From assembly GCA_020740775.1 (NCBI GenBank), contig JAHEWK010000006.1, forward strand, positions 558,001 through 622,000: a stretch of DNA of 64,000 nt, written 5' to 3'. The notes below the pieces were generated by a model that saw only the letters and a list, made by a program, of their open reading frames with translations, did no database searches and had not been told where the DNA came from. This document shows, one piece after another, positions 30,850 through 41,294 of this stretch. The DNA is from Ilyonectria destructans (taxonomy: Eukaryota > Ascomycota > Sordariomycetes > Hypocreales > Nectriaceae). The translations under genes and the position numbers were made by a program. Each line of letters starts with the position of its first letter. Position 1 is the stretch's first letter.

Positions 30850-33130
30850 GGTGATCTGCAATTTCGTCGAGGAGCCCAGTACTCGAGGCTCACTGTGTTT
30901 CCACCGGTGCGTCCCTTGCGTAGAAACGAGAAAAATGCCGCATGGAGGACATAGCTTGTCATTTAAACCCGAACTCTCTTTCCCGGGTGGGAGGAAGTGC
31001 CCGCCTGACGGGTGAGACCAGGCCGCAGCCAACAAGGAACAGGCCATATGTGCTCTAGTTTGAGTTGAGATGCAGAAAACCCCTTGAGTCCCTTGCCATT
31101 CTCAGACAGATGTGACGGATGGGGTAGTAAACGGCCCAGAATAGCTCCAGCGAAGACCCGGTTTTTGGTACAGTGAGGGTGCTGTAGGAACGTGGCAAGT
31201 CGACGTCCCAGTCACCGCTAGACTACTCTAAGGTGCGAATCCTACCCACCCCAGCTTCAGGAGATTGACTCCAGGCGGGCTCTTGTAGAGAACGGATTCG
31301 CAATTGAGCAATCATCCAACGGTTTCTGACAATCACGACTCAGAACCTCGTGGGGACAGCCGTATCAAAGCAGCCGTTTTGTCAGCCTGACCCTCTCCAC
31401 ATGCCGGGATTCTTCTTTAGTTTAACGCCTCCTGCTGCGACCTTAAGGGCTGCGGCGAGTTCTCGCCTATTCCGATTGGCAGGGTAAGACGGCTCATCGC
31501 TGTTATATCCACTCATAAATGCGGGCGGGAGTACTATGGTAAGGATGTGGAGAGACGATGAAGCCCTGAACCACCGGGCCGACGCCACGGTGTTATAGCG
31601 CGAGAGGGACTGCAGAAAACTTCGCCAGCATAAATTCCTTCCGCTCTCACGCCCAGGAAGCGTGATTTTACTTGTCGGCTTCAATTGTGTGTGTTAAGTC
31701 CAATTGCGATATCCCACCTAGGAAGAGCTACGAAGTAGCGTTTCAATTCGTCAGTCCTGCTCCGCGATCTACCTGACCTTGACGTTGTATTCGTGACATG
31801 ATCTGATCTTCCTAGATTTGTCGGTTGCCTCTTTTGAGGGGTGTTCATGACAGGGGCCTACATGATCTGGTTTCCTCGCCCCGCCTATGCACCTCCTCCG
31901 CAAGGTTCAGGGTTAGAATAGCAAATTTGAACCCTGGGAATGTTGGTCGCAATTGCCGGTCCGGAATGCTGCTAGGTACCCTAGAGGACTAAGGTTTCAA
32001 TGAGAGAAGGGAACAGATTAGAGGACAAGAAGGGTATCCATTGTCTTTCAGGCCTTGCATCAGGCCATTATTCCTCGGGCGTACGGAATGGTGGGGTTCA
32101 AGCCGACTAAGATTCAGTAAGCGTGGTCATCTAGAAGGCTTTTTCTGTCTCTTCCATCGTCCTCGAGCAGAGACTGCCGCAGCCTGAAAGGGGGCTCGCA
32201 GCCCACCGCAGAGCCCTGGCCTCCACTTGAAACAACTTGGCTCATAGGCCGTTCTTACACCGATTCACGGAACATGAGATGACCGCCCGGTACGCTAATC
32301 ACCGCTGTATCTGGAGTTTAGTGCATCTGCGGCGCCAGTCTACGCCGGTAGTTGGGCTGGAGATGGAGCCGGGCAGGATTTTTAGTTCCTTCTCAGCCAC
32401 CGACGAACAAGGGGTCTTGAGCAATACTCGAAACCGTTCTTGTCATATCCCTCCTCTCAGTTCATACACGCCTCGCAGAGAGCTTCGAAGCAGATTGGGG
32501 AAAGGGTGGTATTGTGAATGGATCAATGCACCACGAGGCCAATCGGGACCTCCGCGGGACTTGGAAGCTTGCTAGGGATACCCACATCATATTTGTCTAG
32601 CCCATTTAGTCAATGCCGATGTCGATCATCAAGGATTGAAGTCGATTCCACGGACCAACGGGACGGTGTTATGACAGGCTCAAGCCGCGTCGGCTGAGGC
32701 GTCTAAAATCGCTTGAAACTGCAGACAATTGAAGCCATCCCGAGAAGCCTGATATAAGCCACCTATATCTTTGCAAAGCCGGTCACTTGAAAGGTCGCTG
32801 ACGAGGGACATCACTGTATCTCTTGTAAGTCAACATCCTAGTATTTGGCATGCATCTTATTTGCCTCTGTTACTGCTTGACAACGTATGGATATTGTTTC
32901 TAGCAGCTGTAATCGTGCACCGATCCTCCTCCTAGAGCATCCCTGGACCTGGCTTCTGCCCAGAGACGCAGCCGCAGAACATCCATGCCCCCTTACGCTG
33001 GACACGCTCGACGTTGCAAGTGGGGTCAAGCTCTTCCCCGGGCCTTCGTGTGACCCATGTTCGTGTGTGCCTTCCGCTCGTAACCCAGGTCTCATCAGAC
33101 CCAGGGGTCTGTTTCCATGACTAAACGACC
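30850..33130. other. Long intergenic region
   Basis: No supported gene lies in these 2.3 kb. A minus-strand frame at 31382-31684 and a plus-strand frame at 32237-32575 lack motifs. A B-box-like string at about 31235 was examined as a tRNA and rejected. The region may be decayed repeat DNA next to the transposase scrap. Confidence 0.45.
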
Positions 33131-33391
33131 CTACCAGTTGCGATGATCTTCTGCAAAGGCAAGCTGGAGCTGTTGGGTTCGTTCTGTAATTGGGGGCTTC
33201 CGCCCTGCATGGTATTTCTTAAAGCCGGCCTTTCGAAGAGCATACCAAATTGCATACTCAGAGCAAGGACGGCCGACCTGATCTGCGGCTTGAGATAACA
33301 GCAGTCGGGCCTGCTGCTTTGTCTGCTGTAGTTGACATAGATTCCTGAGAAGCTGCTGCTGCTCAAGGATCTGCTGCCGCAATTGATTCAA
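33131..33391 (-). mobile_element. Fragment of a Tc1/mariner-type transposase
   Basis: An 86-codon frame ends in YHAGRKPPITERTQQ followed by LAFAEDHRNW. This matches the segment between the helix-turn-helix and catalytic domains of fungal Tc1-type transposases (usual form GRKPxLTxxHxxxRLxFAxxHxxW). Glutamine-rich text precedes it. A stop follows HRNW directly, so the DDE domain is missing, and no terminal inverted repeats or TA target duplication were found. It is a dead remnant. Confidence 0.55.
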
Positions 33392-34183
33392 CTAATCCAT
33401 TTTTAATAATGACAATTGTTGGATTGTGACCCTGTAGTACGAAACCTCTGATTGATCGACATCATGACCTTGGCTAGAGGGGGCGTGAGATGACATAAAA
33501 CCCTCTCGAGAAAAGAGGGGGCTGAAGGATCCTACTACGTATATCAATACAATCATCAGCTCCTTGATCCACACTCGATTGAGTAGTCATCCCTTGGATT
33601 GTATGTGCCATCCGCTATCCAACAACAGATTGAGAATGCAGTCTCTGGTATGGTGGCAGAGGTACCCTTTGGACCTGGAAAGTGACCTTGTAACATTGCT
33701 TTTCCTATGGCGCACGCTAACATTCCTTTTGCCTCATACCGTAGTAATACAGGAGGCTGATGGCAATGTCACCCTGCCCTGACCGGGATGGCCGACTTTG
33801 CTTCCCATGCTAGCTTATTGTAGAGCGGGCCCCGAAATTCGGTTACGTTCATAGTCAATGCCATCGACAAACGACTCGCCGTTGCACGTTCTTCCTCTAG
33901 CTTCAATGCTACGATGTAAGCGGCGCTTGGCTGGGCTTGTTTTTTTCACTCTTTGGAACCATAGGAGATATATTTGACCGCATCATCGACCTCAAGAACC
34001 CGAGCATGGCTCAGTAGAAAACGAGCATCTCGTCCTCCTACCGACACCGACCTGACGGTTCAGCGCCGCCGACAAACGAATGCGAATCATCTGCGCGACT
34101 GCTGAGACGAACGCCTCTACTTTCGAGGCCAACTTCGCCCAGCGCTGCCCGACTGCCGAAATACTCGAACCAACAACCAAACC
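33392..34183. other. Intergenic, promoter side of the PTH11-like gene
   Basis: No gene was recognised. The part near 33970-34180 is upstream of the ATG at 34184. A sequence ATATATTTGA at about 33968 could serve as a TATA-like element. Confidence 0.4.
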
Positions 34184-35570
34184 ATGACGATAAAGGGGGA
34201 TGGGCTATGGACCGTTGCGGTCATGTGGTCGCTGACGGCTGTTACCTTTGTCTTCGTCGTGTTGCGAATCTACACTCGAGTCTACGTCGTGAAGTCGTTT
34301 GGAATTGACGACCATGTGTACAACTTGGCCTTCGTAATAAGTCCCAGTCTAGGAACCATTGATGCTACTAATTGCTTACCAAATCTCGTTCTAGGTATTC
34401 CTCGCCTTCTACACGATTTTCATCAATGTCGCGGCCACCTATGGCTTCGGGCAGAACCAGGGCGACATCCTAGACCTCGACGACTTATCCCATGCGATTC
34501 TTTTCGAAGCCACTGGCCAAACCTTTGCTGTCATCGGCATGGCTGTCGCAAAGTGGTCGCTCGGCCTCTTTTTGCTACGCCTTGTGAAGGCCAGGTGGCA
34601 CAGGATTGCCATCTGGGTATCCATGGCTTGTCTCATGGGGGCATCGGTCTCAACTTGCTTCGTCTTCTGGTTGCAATGTACACCACCAAAATATCTGTGG
34701 GACCGTCGTGTCCCTGGGGGATTCTGCCACATTGATTCAACACCGGTCTCGATGTTGCTTTGCAGTAAGTCTCTCCGACCCCACACACAAGCCCCATTTT
34801 CAACGGAATAAGTACTTACTGAGAGTAGTTCTATGCGTAATTGTCGACTTTTTCTACGCTGCCTTCCCCTGGCTCTTCATATGGAGTTTGCAGATGAATA
34901 TTAGAGAAAAGATAGTTATTCTTGCCAGTCTCAGTCTTGGTGTTATGTAAGTGAGATTTGTTGTCTTCATTTATTTTGACTGACCCTGTCCACCAGTGCC
35001 GGAGCTTGTGGTATCAAGCGAACAATTGAAGTCCCGGCTCTCTCAAGTCCCAACTACCTCGGTAAGTTCTAACCATGTCCGTGACGAATGATTGCTAACA
35101 TGTTGTCTCAAGAGGATACCGTCGGTCTTATCGTGTGGTCAGCTGCAGAGATCGCTGTCACCATGATTTGTATCGGTATACCCGTCTGTCGCCCCTTGTA
35201 CAAGCGCTACCTTGATAAGTGGACATCTCGCGATGCCAGCAAATATCAGGAGCAGATTGAGGGGGGTGGATCCCATCCGTTGCGTACTTTCGGTGGAAGC
35301 ACGCTGCGGCCCGGCCAAGTTGATAAGGATGACGATAATTTTGACGATAGAGACTCGATTACAAGGGAGGAACGAAAGTTGGGAATCGGCGGTCCGTTCA
35401 CGAAGTCATATGCAGTGGGAGGTGGCCGGGTATGTGGTGACAATCAGAGTGACGAGGAGATCCTTGTACCCAATTTCAGACGAAGCCAACAGAGAGCCGC
35501 TGATCTTGATGCCCAACATATGGGTATGGGAATTAGAGTGACTGACGAGTATAAAGTTACTTCTTCTTGA
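34184..35570 (+). CDS. PTH11-like seven-helix integral membrane protein (rhodopsin domain)
   Basis: Five exons, 34184-34333, 34395-34764, 34826-34946, 34997-35061 and 35113-35570, are joined by 50-61 bp introns in phase and give 387 residues. The family signature is clear: VLRIYTRVYVVKSFGIDDH after the first helix, then WSLGLFLLRLV, FWLQCTPPKYLWD, VDFFYAAFPW, and the last helix followed by a long polar tail. Cys residues around the FCHID stretch match the family. These proteins are plasma-membrane receptors of the fungal PTH11 type, some used in surface sensing; the ligand here is unknown. A degenerate relative lies at 6.9-7.3 kb. No linked gene suggests a pathway. Confidence 0.88.
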
Positions 35571-35918
35571 CTAGATATCTAAGTTAAGTAGTAGTCAGAA
35601 GAGGCAGACAGAGATACGGGAACAGCAATATAGAAGATACAGGCAATCCAGGCATAATACCTGCACCTGTAAAGCTGATATAAAAATTTCTGATAAAGAT
35701 ATTAGGTTGGGAATACGAAAGCTATAGGGGCTGCAAACCATGCACATTTCACCTGTGTCACCCTCCACGGGAAGTCAGGCTGATTCAGTCCAACAAGTCG
35801 GGATAGTTCGTACATCTGCTTGGATGGATTGCCTTACTATTTCCAAGATAATGCAGGGCGGAATATGTAGCCTATACTGAGCTGCTACGTCATCCAGTCA
35901 GCCTGCAATGCGACTTGT
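35571..35918. other. Intergenic
   Basis: Nothing coding was recognised between the PTH11-like gene and the relic at 35919. The relic's missing upstream part is not here in recognisable form. Confidence 0.4.
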
Positions 35919-36180
35919 TTGCCTTGCAAGGCGCAGCTTGTTGGCTTTGTGGGGCCAAACAAGGACGGCTCGCAGGCGCTTACTGCTGCGCCCAGGAGCT
36001 GGCAGCAGGATTCAAGCACTGTAACTTTCATCTGCGATGCGCCAAGAGCCAGCCTGTCGCAATCCTTGACGTCCGATAGGCCGTTAGATTGGGGTAACAC
36101 GACGCAAATGGTCATGCGCACGACGGTCAGGGGATACGCCATGGGAATCGATGGCTGGTTTGAAGTCTTGTCGGTTACTG

Positions 36181-36213
<33 letters not shown>

Positions 36214-36533
36214 ACGCCCTGTTGGCATTGGGGCACACGCTCTGGGTCTGGTGTTATAGCGAGGACACAAGCGAGGCTTGGGACACTATCACCGAGCTTG
36301 TTTCTCTCGCCCTGACCTCAACGGTGCCCCATGGCTAGGGATCAGCAAATACCTGTGCGGGAATCAGAAAGCTGAGCACAATGATGCAGGTTGCTTGGGT
36401 GGAAGCTTTGCCACGGGGAGCAACAGCGGCTAATCAAGGCCAGGAGCAACTCCAGCTTCGAGTAACACAGGATTACAGGCAACGTTCCACCACTAAAAAT
36501 GTCGGCAAGGGGATTGAATACGGTAGAAGATAG
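35919..36533 (+). pseudogene. Truncated paralogue of the membrane protein at 41.3-44.0 kb
   Basis: From about 36100 this frame matches the C-terminal part of the four-exon membrane protein at 41295. NTTQMVMRTTVRGYAMGIDGW parallels NLTRMVMKATYRGYVMQAIGW, and EAWDTITELVSLAL parallels GAWDTILELLTLTH. A TAG at 36336-36338 interrupts the frame. Beyond it the same frame continues through ANTCAG and VAWVEALPRG, which parallel ANTSAG and VAYVEAPHGR, to a TAG at 36531-36533. The transmembrane helix has been replaced by a poly-leucine run coded by ten TGC/CTG units. The N-terminal two thirds of the family protein are missing. It is therefore a partial, probably dead, copy. Confidence 0.75.
36181..36210 (+). 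repeat. (TGC)10 / CTG trinucleotide repeat
   Basis: Ten uninterrupted TGC units are read in the CTG frame and code for poly-leucine inside the membrane helix of the pseudogene. Confidence 0.95.
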
Positions 36534-38015
36534 ACTTATGGCTATGAACAGCCGCGCCGATAGGCCACGGCTTGGCTGTTGTGGATCGTTCGTTGGATAT
36601 CAGCTCGGGCAGGCATGTATCATGGTCGGAGGCGTTTGAATTAAGTTGTAATGAACTAGATATCCTAGAGTATAGGGTATTTTTTTTTTTTTTTTTTTTT
36701 TTTTTTAGCTTTACACTCTAAAACTCGTCTAGGGCCATTCAAAAACACAACAGTAAGATAGTGCGCATTTTGTGACATTAATATCTGAAATTCTGAATCG
36801 TGCAGTGAGGATGGAGCAAAATCCTGACACAACTACTAGAGGTTATAGGAATAGCAGGGATCTTCGTATTGGCCTCAAGTTGCAATAATTATTTATCTTA
36901 GTCTAGAATCTCCCATTAGTCAACGTGAAGGACACGTCGTGGCTAAGACAACATCATACGCTTGCCGTCCAAGCACCCCCATTCAGACTTTGCTTACCCT
37001 AGACCCATCATGTACCTCACTGCGACATTTCAAATATCAAAAAGAATGTTGCTTATAGCTGGCGAATGCTTTATCCCTTCTATTCGTTTGCTTGGTGCTT
37101 GGAAATTTATTGTGCACGCTGAAACCAGACATGCACAACAAAATCGCCGTAGATACAAACATTTAGTTCTCTCATAGAGGGGCCATCGGACTAGGTTCTA
37201 ACGGAATAAAATAATCATAGACACACCGCTCTATCTCCTCATTCCTTAAAAACTAGCGTAATACGTTACCCCAAGGTGAATATCAAGGAAACATCACTAA
37301 TTGTTGTCATGCCATTAAAGCTGCTCTAGCTTTCTCGTAATGCTGTTCTTCATGATGTAATGGGACGTGCTTGCAGTCCTGTGACCAAGGTAGCCAACCA
37401 ATCGCGTCGTCCACTTTGACCAAGCTCACATTCCAACCACTCAGTACCGGCAGACGGCAGCACGTCAGGATGCCTATGACACCGTTGACGCAATAGACTT
37501 GGAGCTAATGCCAAACTTGTCCTTCTGGTTTAGCTTAGGTGGCTTGTACTAGGCGAATTAGCATTAGGCCTAGTCAGTTGAAGACATGAGGTGACGACAT
37601 GGGGGCTTCGTGTGGGGCTGATCTGTGGGCTAAATTATGTCACTGGCGTTAGCTGTGTCGATGGGTGACAGAAAGCACAAGCGGTAGATGACACATTCCA
37701 CGCAGCGACATGGCTTGTGTAAACTGTCCCCTCTTAGCTGCGGAAGATACCTGAACAATCGAAAGCCTCTTGGGTCGTAGATGTCATTGCGTTGAATGTA
37801 GAGGCTAGCACGATCGAGATGCTAGTAAAGTATGGCGTGGCGGTGACGATGGCTGCGACATATGGCTATATGAAGCTGGCCTCACCCCCAATTGATGTTC
37901 ATTATATCTAGTACCACTGCTGCATTACGATATCACACTTTTACGACGACATCCTTCTCACTCTACCAAACCCTCCCTAACTAGTCACTTGATACCCACC
38001 CAACAAAAGCACATC
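36534..38015. other. Long intergenic region with poly-T tract
   Basis: No gene was recognised. It contains a 27 bp poly-T tract (listed separately). A short ankyrin-like phrase near 37790 was too weak to call. The right end is upstream of the repeat protein gene. Confidence 0.45.
36680..36706. repeat. 27-bp poly(T) tract
   Basis: There are 27 consecutive T residues. Read on the minus strand it is a poly(A) tract, as left by retroposed sequences. No retroposon body or target duplication could be recognised beside it. Confidence 0.9.
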
Positions 38016-40853
38016 ATGGATATGGGCACTAGAATCAAGGCGGCGTTGCTCGGCGAGTCCAGCGAGTCCAAACAACCCACCACTGCCACTGGCACCTCCG
38101 ACTACTCCAACACCCCCGGAACCTATCCTGATAGCGTCGCAACTCCCCGCTCCGACGCCGCTGCAACATCCGGTCACGAGCACAACAAGCTCCACAAGTC
38201 CAATGATCCTCGAGGATGGTCTGCTGCTGAGGAGAAGCAGGGACGCGGTCACGGTCACACCGACTCAGGCGTCGGAATTACAGACTCTCAGTACGAGTCA
38301 TCCTACACTCACCAAGCCCCAAGCAATACGCTAGACAATCAAAGAGCCCTGCCACCTCAAGAGCAAGGAATCCAGGGTTCATCTTTGGCCGAAAACCTGG
38401 AGGAGCCCGGTCACGATTCTGCCACAGACGCCGCGACTCCTCTTCCCTCTTACCAGCGACAAGATAACACCGAGTTGGATCCTAAAGGAACAGGCGGCAC
38501 CCAAAAGAGCGATCCCCCGTATTGGGGTAACCTTCCTCGGGGTGAAGGTGTTTACAACACTGTGACGGGACATGGCAGTGGAGAGGACGAGCACTCGCAT
38601 GGCAGACAAACCGATCCTAGTTCAGTTGCTGCCACCTCTCAGCTGCTGGATAATGACCCTGAGCGGTCTTCACAACAGCGAGCCATGCCCGAAGATGTGA
38701 CCAAAGTCGCGGGTGACAGCACTTCACCGAACCTCTCTGAAGGCCAAGATTTGCAAGGTCAGACCTCTGGAAGCCAGAACTTGCGAGGCCAGGACTTGCA
38801 AGGCGAGAAGCTTGGAGAGCAGGGGGACTCGCACTACAAGGAGGGCCTTACTGGCACTGCAGCCGTCGGCGCGGCTGGCGTTGGTGCACATGAGCTGAGC
38901 AAGCATCACGAAGATGACAATCTCAGGCGCACGGCCGAGTCTCAGGCACCGGGATACGTTGATGACGGCAGGGGTGGCGGTATGTTTGGTGTTTTCCGCC
39001 GCAAATCCAAGGACCTGGCCAAGAACAAGGACGAACTAACAGAAACAGACCATCCCACCGAGGCTAAGGAAGGACGAAGCTTCCCTCTGTTCCGCCGGGG
39101 CTCTAAGAGTCACCCTGAAGAGACGGTTGCTACCCAGGAACATAAAGAGAAGAAGACAGGAGGATTCTTCCATCGTAGCCACGATAAGGATACGCTTGAT
39201 CGCAATCAGAAATCTGAGGAGAAGGCGAAGGATCAAGGCATTGGCAAGGGTGCTCCCGCTCTAGCTCTCGCTGGCGCAGGAGGTGCTGCTGCTTATGCTG
39301 CTTCTCGGGATCGTGACCAAGACCGCGAGGCCAAAGGCAAGTCTCTCGAGGGCCAGCAACACGAATCCGTCACCCAGGATCCCTCCCAGAGGATTGATAC
39401 AACCCAAAGGAGTGGTGGTCTGGACAACGAACCGTCCTCTCGTGCTCCGGGTTCTCAGTCCTCTAATACGGGTGCCTACACTGCTGGTGGCCTAGGCGCA
39501 GCTGGTGTTGGTGCCGGTCTCCTGGCCTCCCAGCACAACAAGCGCTCCGATGACTTGCCTGAGCAGTCTAGGATTGATGACAGCACAAGCCGAGGCTTCC
39601 AGCCTGTCAGGCAGACATCCGATATGATCTCTCCCACTTCTCTCGGGGATGACACCATCCGTCCCCAGGTTTCTACCACGACCGATTCCGGCCGGAACAA
39701 AGAGAAGCAACTGATTGACAACTCGAACTCGCCCGTGGAGTCCATTACTAGGCATGCCAACGAGGGCCAGTACAATGTCCTTTCGTCAGGGACTCCTTCC
39801 GGGGTGAGGCTTGACGATGATGAGAAAGATTCCAAGCAAATCAACATTCCCGACCGTGTTCAAGAGACTGATACTTCCGGCGACCATGGCCTAGGATCCA
39901 AGGCAGCTGTCGGCCTCGGTGCTGCAGGTCTTGGAGCTGGTGCTTATGAGTCCTCTCGCCACCGGGATGTTTCTGAGCGACAGCCATTCAGCCAGCCTAA
40001 TGTTCCCGGCCAGACCCAGAGCACCCTCGACACGGATAAGGAGCGTGACTACAAGCCTGCCGCCGGCGTAGGTGCAGTTGGTGCGGGCGGATCTTTCAGG
40101 CCTGAGGAGAAGAAGTTTGACAAGCCATTCGAAGGCGAGTCGCCTGATCCGTTCGGCCAGACCCAGCATCCTGTAAGCCAGTCCCAACAGGACCCTCTTA
40201 CCCAGACTCGAGGCAACGAGGCGGACCGTGAAGATGATAGTCATCGCGGAGCCTACACCGCTGCCGGCCTTGGTGCCGCCGGTCTGGGCGCCGCCGCTTA
40301 CAGTTCTCGCAAGCCTGAGGAAAAGAAGTTTGACAAACCTTTCGAAGGCGAGTCGCTAGATCAGCTCGGCCAGACTGAGCATCCTTTAAGTCAGTCACAG
40401 CAGTACTCGTCTGTCCAATCCCAACAGGACCCTTTCACCCAGACTCGAGACAATGAGATGGATCGTGAGCAGGATTCTCATCGTGGAGCCTACACCGCTG
40501 CTGGCCTTGGTGCCGCCGGCCTAGGCGCTGCTGCTTACAGCTCTCGCAAGCCTGAGCAGGAGACTACTCAGGACCAGGGCAACCAGCGTCTTGAGCGAGG
40601 ATCTCTCGGTCAGCAACAAACCGATCCTCTGTCTCAGGACTATCACCCGGATGCTCGGGCCGCTGCCGCTACTGCATTCAGTTCCCACCGACCTCAGGAG
40701 ATTACCCGGACTGAACAGTCTCCTCTGACCGGATCTTTTGCGGCAATCGGTGGCGGTGGTCCTGGCAAGGTCATCCACAAATGCACTGAGTGTGGCAAGG
40801 ACAATGACATTAGTGATTACATTACCTCTGCTTTGAAGGGAAGCAATAAGTAA
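38016..40853 (+). CDS. Large hydrophilic protein with glycine-zipper repeats
   Basis: A single exon encodes 945 residues if the ATG at 38016 (CATCATGGATATG, good context) is used; an ATG 27 bp upstream would add nine. The protein is highly charged and Gln/Ser/Asp-rich, probably disordered. It is punctuated by at least seven short Gly/Ala segments such as GAYTAAGLGAAGLGAAAYSS, AVGLGAAGLGAGAYESS and GTAAVGAAGVGAHELS, spaced GxxG like glycine zippers. Two nearly identical blocks near 40090-40560 repeat EEKKFDKPFEGES to SSRKPE. A single CTECGKD motif sits near the C-terminus. I do not recognise a function. Related fungal proteins are annotated only as hypothetical, and a stress or membrane-surface role is speculation. 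Confidence 0.8.
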   Translation: MDMGTRIKAALLGESSESKQPTTATGTSDYSNTPGTYPDSVATPRSDAAATSGHEHNKLHKSNDPRGWSAAEEKQGRGHGHTDSGVGITDSQYESSYTHQAPSNTLDNQRALPPQEQGIQGSSLAENLEEPGHDSATDAATPLPSYQRQDNTELDPKGTGGTQKSDPPYWGNLPRGEGVYNTVTGHGSGEDEHSHGRQTDPSSVAATSQLLDNDPERSSQQRAMPEDVTKVAGDSTSPNLSEGQDLQGQTSGSQNLRGQDLQGEKLGEQGDSHYKEGLTGTAAVGAAGVGAHELSKHHEDDNLRRTAESQAPGYVDDGRGGGMFGVFRRKSKDLAKNKDELTETDHPTEAKEGRSFPLFRRGSKSHPEETVATQEHKEKKTGGFFHRSHDKDTLDRNQKSEEKAKDQGIGKGAPALALAGAGGAAAYAASRDRDQDREAKGKSLEGQQHESVTQDPSQRIDTTQRSGGLDNEPSSRAPGSQSSNTGAYTAGGLGAAGVGAGLLASQHNKRSDDLPEQSRIDDSTSRGFQPVRQTSDMISPTSLGDDTIRPQVSTTTDSGRNKEKQLIDNSNSPVESITRHANEGQYNVLSSGTPSGVRLDDDEKDSKQINIPDRVQETDTSGDHGLGSKAAVGLGAAGLGAGAYESSRHRDVSERQPFSQPNVPGQTQSTLDTDKERDYKPAAGVGAVGAGGSFRPEEKKFDKPFEGESPDPFGQTQHPVSQSQQDPLTQTRGNEADREDDSHRGAYTAAGLGAAGLGAAAYSSRKPEEKKFDKPFEGESLDQLGQTEHPLSQSQQYSSVQSQQDPFTQTRDNEMDREQDSHRGAYTAAGLGAAGLGAAAYSSRKPEQETTQDQGNQRLERGSLGQQQTDPLSQDYHPDARAAAATAFSSHRPQEITRTEQSPLTGSFAAIGGGGPGKVIHKCTECGKDNDISDYITSALKGSNK
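40090..40560 (+). repeat. In-frame duplication inside the glycine-zipper gene
   Basis: Two copies of a roughly 215-245 bp segment follow one another, each coding for EEKKFDKPFEGES, a Gln-rich stretch and GAYTAAGLGAAGLGAAAYSS. The second copy has a short extra SQQYSSVQ insertion. Confidence 0.8.
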
Positions 40854-41294
40854 TGTATTCAACTTTATGTAAATGGGATAATTAATTTTGCTGAAGTATA
40901 GTTAGTAATGCACAAGGATTTTTTACGGTTATAAACTTAGTTGAATTATCAAACGAGCTCTTTTTTTATATAATCCAAGTACTTGCTGTCTATTGCAAAT
41001 TACTTATGAGTGTTAGGGTTGGGGCGGTATGCCTGACCCATACAAGGACTCGATGCCTGGTGGTGCTAACTTCATGGGCATCAGCAGCGAATGACTAGCG
41101 AATGGTATAGATATTGACTCAGAGCCCAGTGGTTTGACCGGATAGTTCCATAATTATTATTTCTATAATGTTGTCTGTCCAGTCAATTGGTGTCCCATAA
41201 AATTATATAGATCTATCTCGTCCTGAGTGATTGCTTGCTTAGTTACGTCTGAAACAGTGACGTTACTTATCCTAAAATTGCCCTATTTGTTGTA
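40854..41294. other. Intergenic between convergent genes
   Basis: These are the 3' ends of the glycine-zipper gene and the membrane protein gene. The sequence is AT-rich and no gene was seen. Confidence 0.5.

Noticed and set aside
31165..31255. Possible tRNA (GGTGCGAATCC resembles a B box, ending in CCCACCCC)
   Set aside because: The T-loop has GTGCGA in place of GTTCGA, only five acceptor pairs form with the nearest GGGTG, and I could not draw D and anticodon arms.
31382..31684. 100-codon minus-strand frame in the gene-poor stretch
   Set aside because: No recognisable domain and no splice or promoter signals.
32237..32575. 112-codon plus-strand frame
   Set aside because: Arg/Ser-rich translation without motifs, typical of a chance frame.
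37750..37880. Ankyrin-like phrase (EASTIEMLVKYGVAV)
   Set aside because: Only about 15 residues fit, with no repeat before or after; it may be chance.
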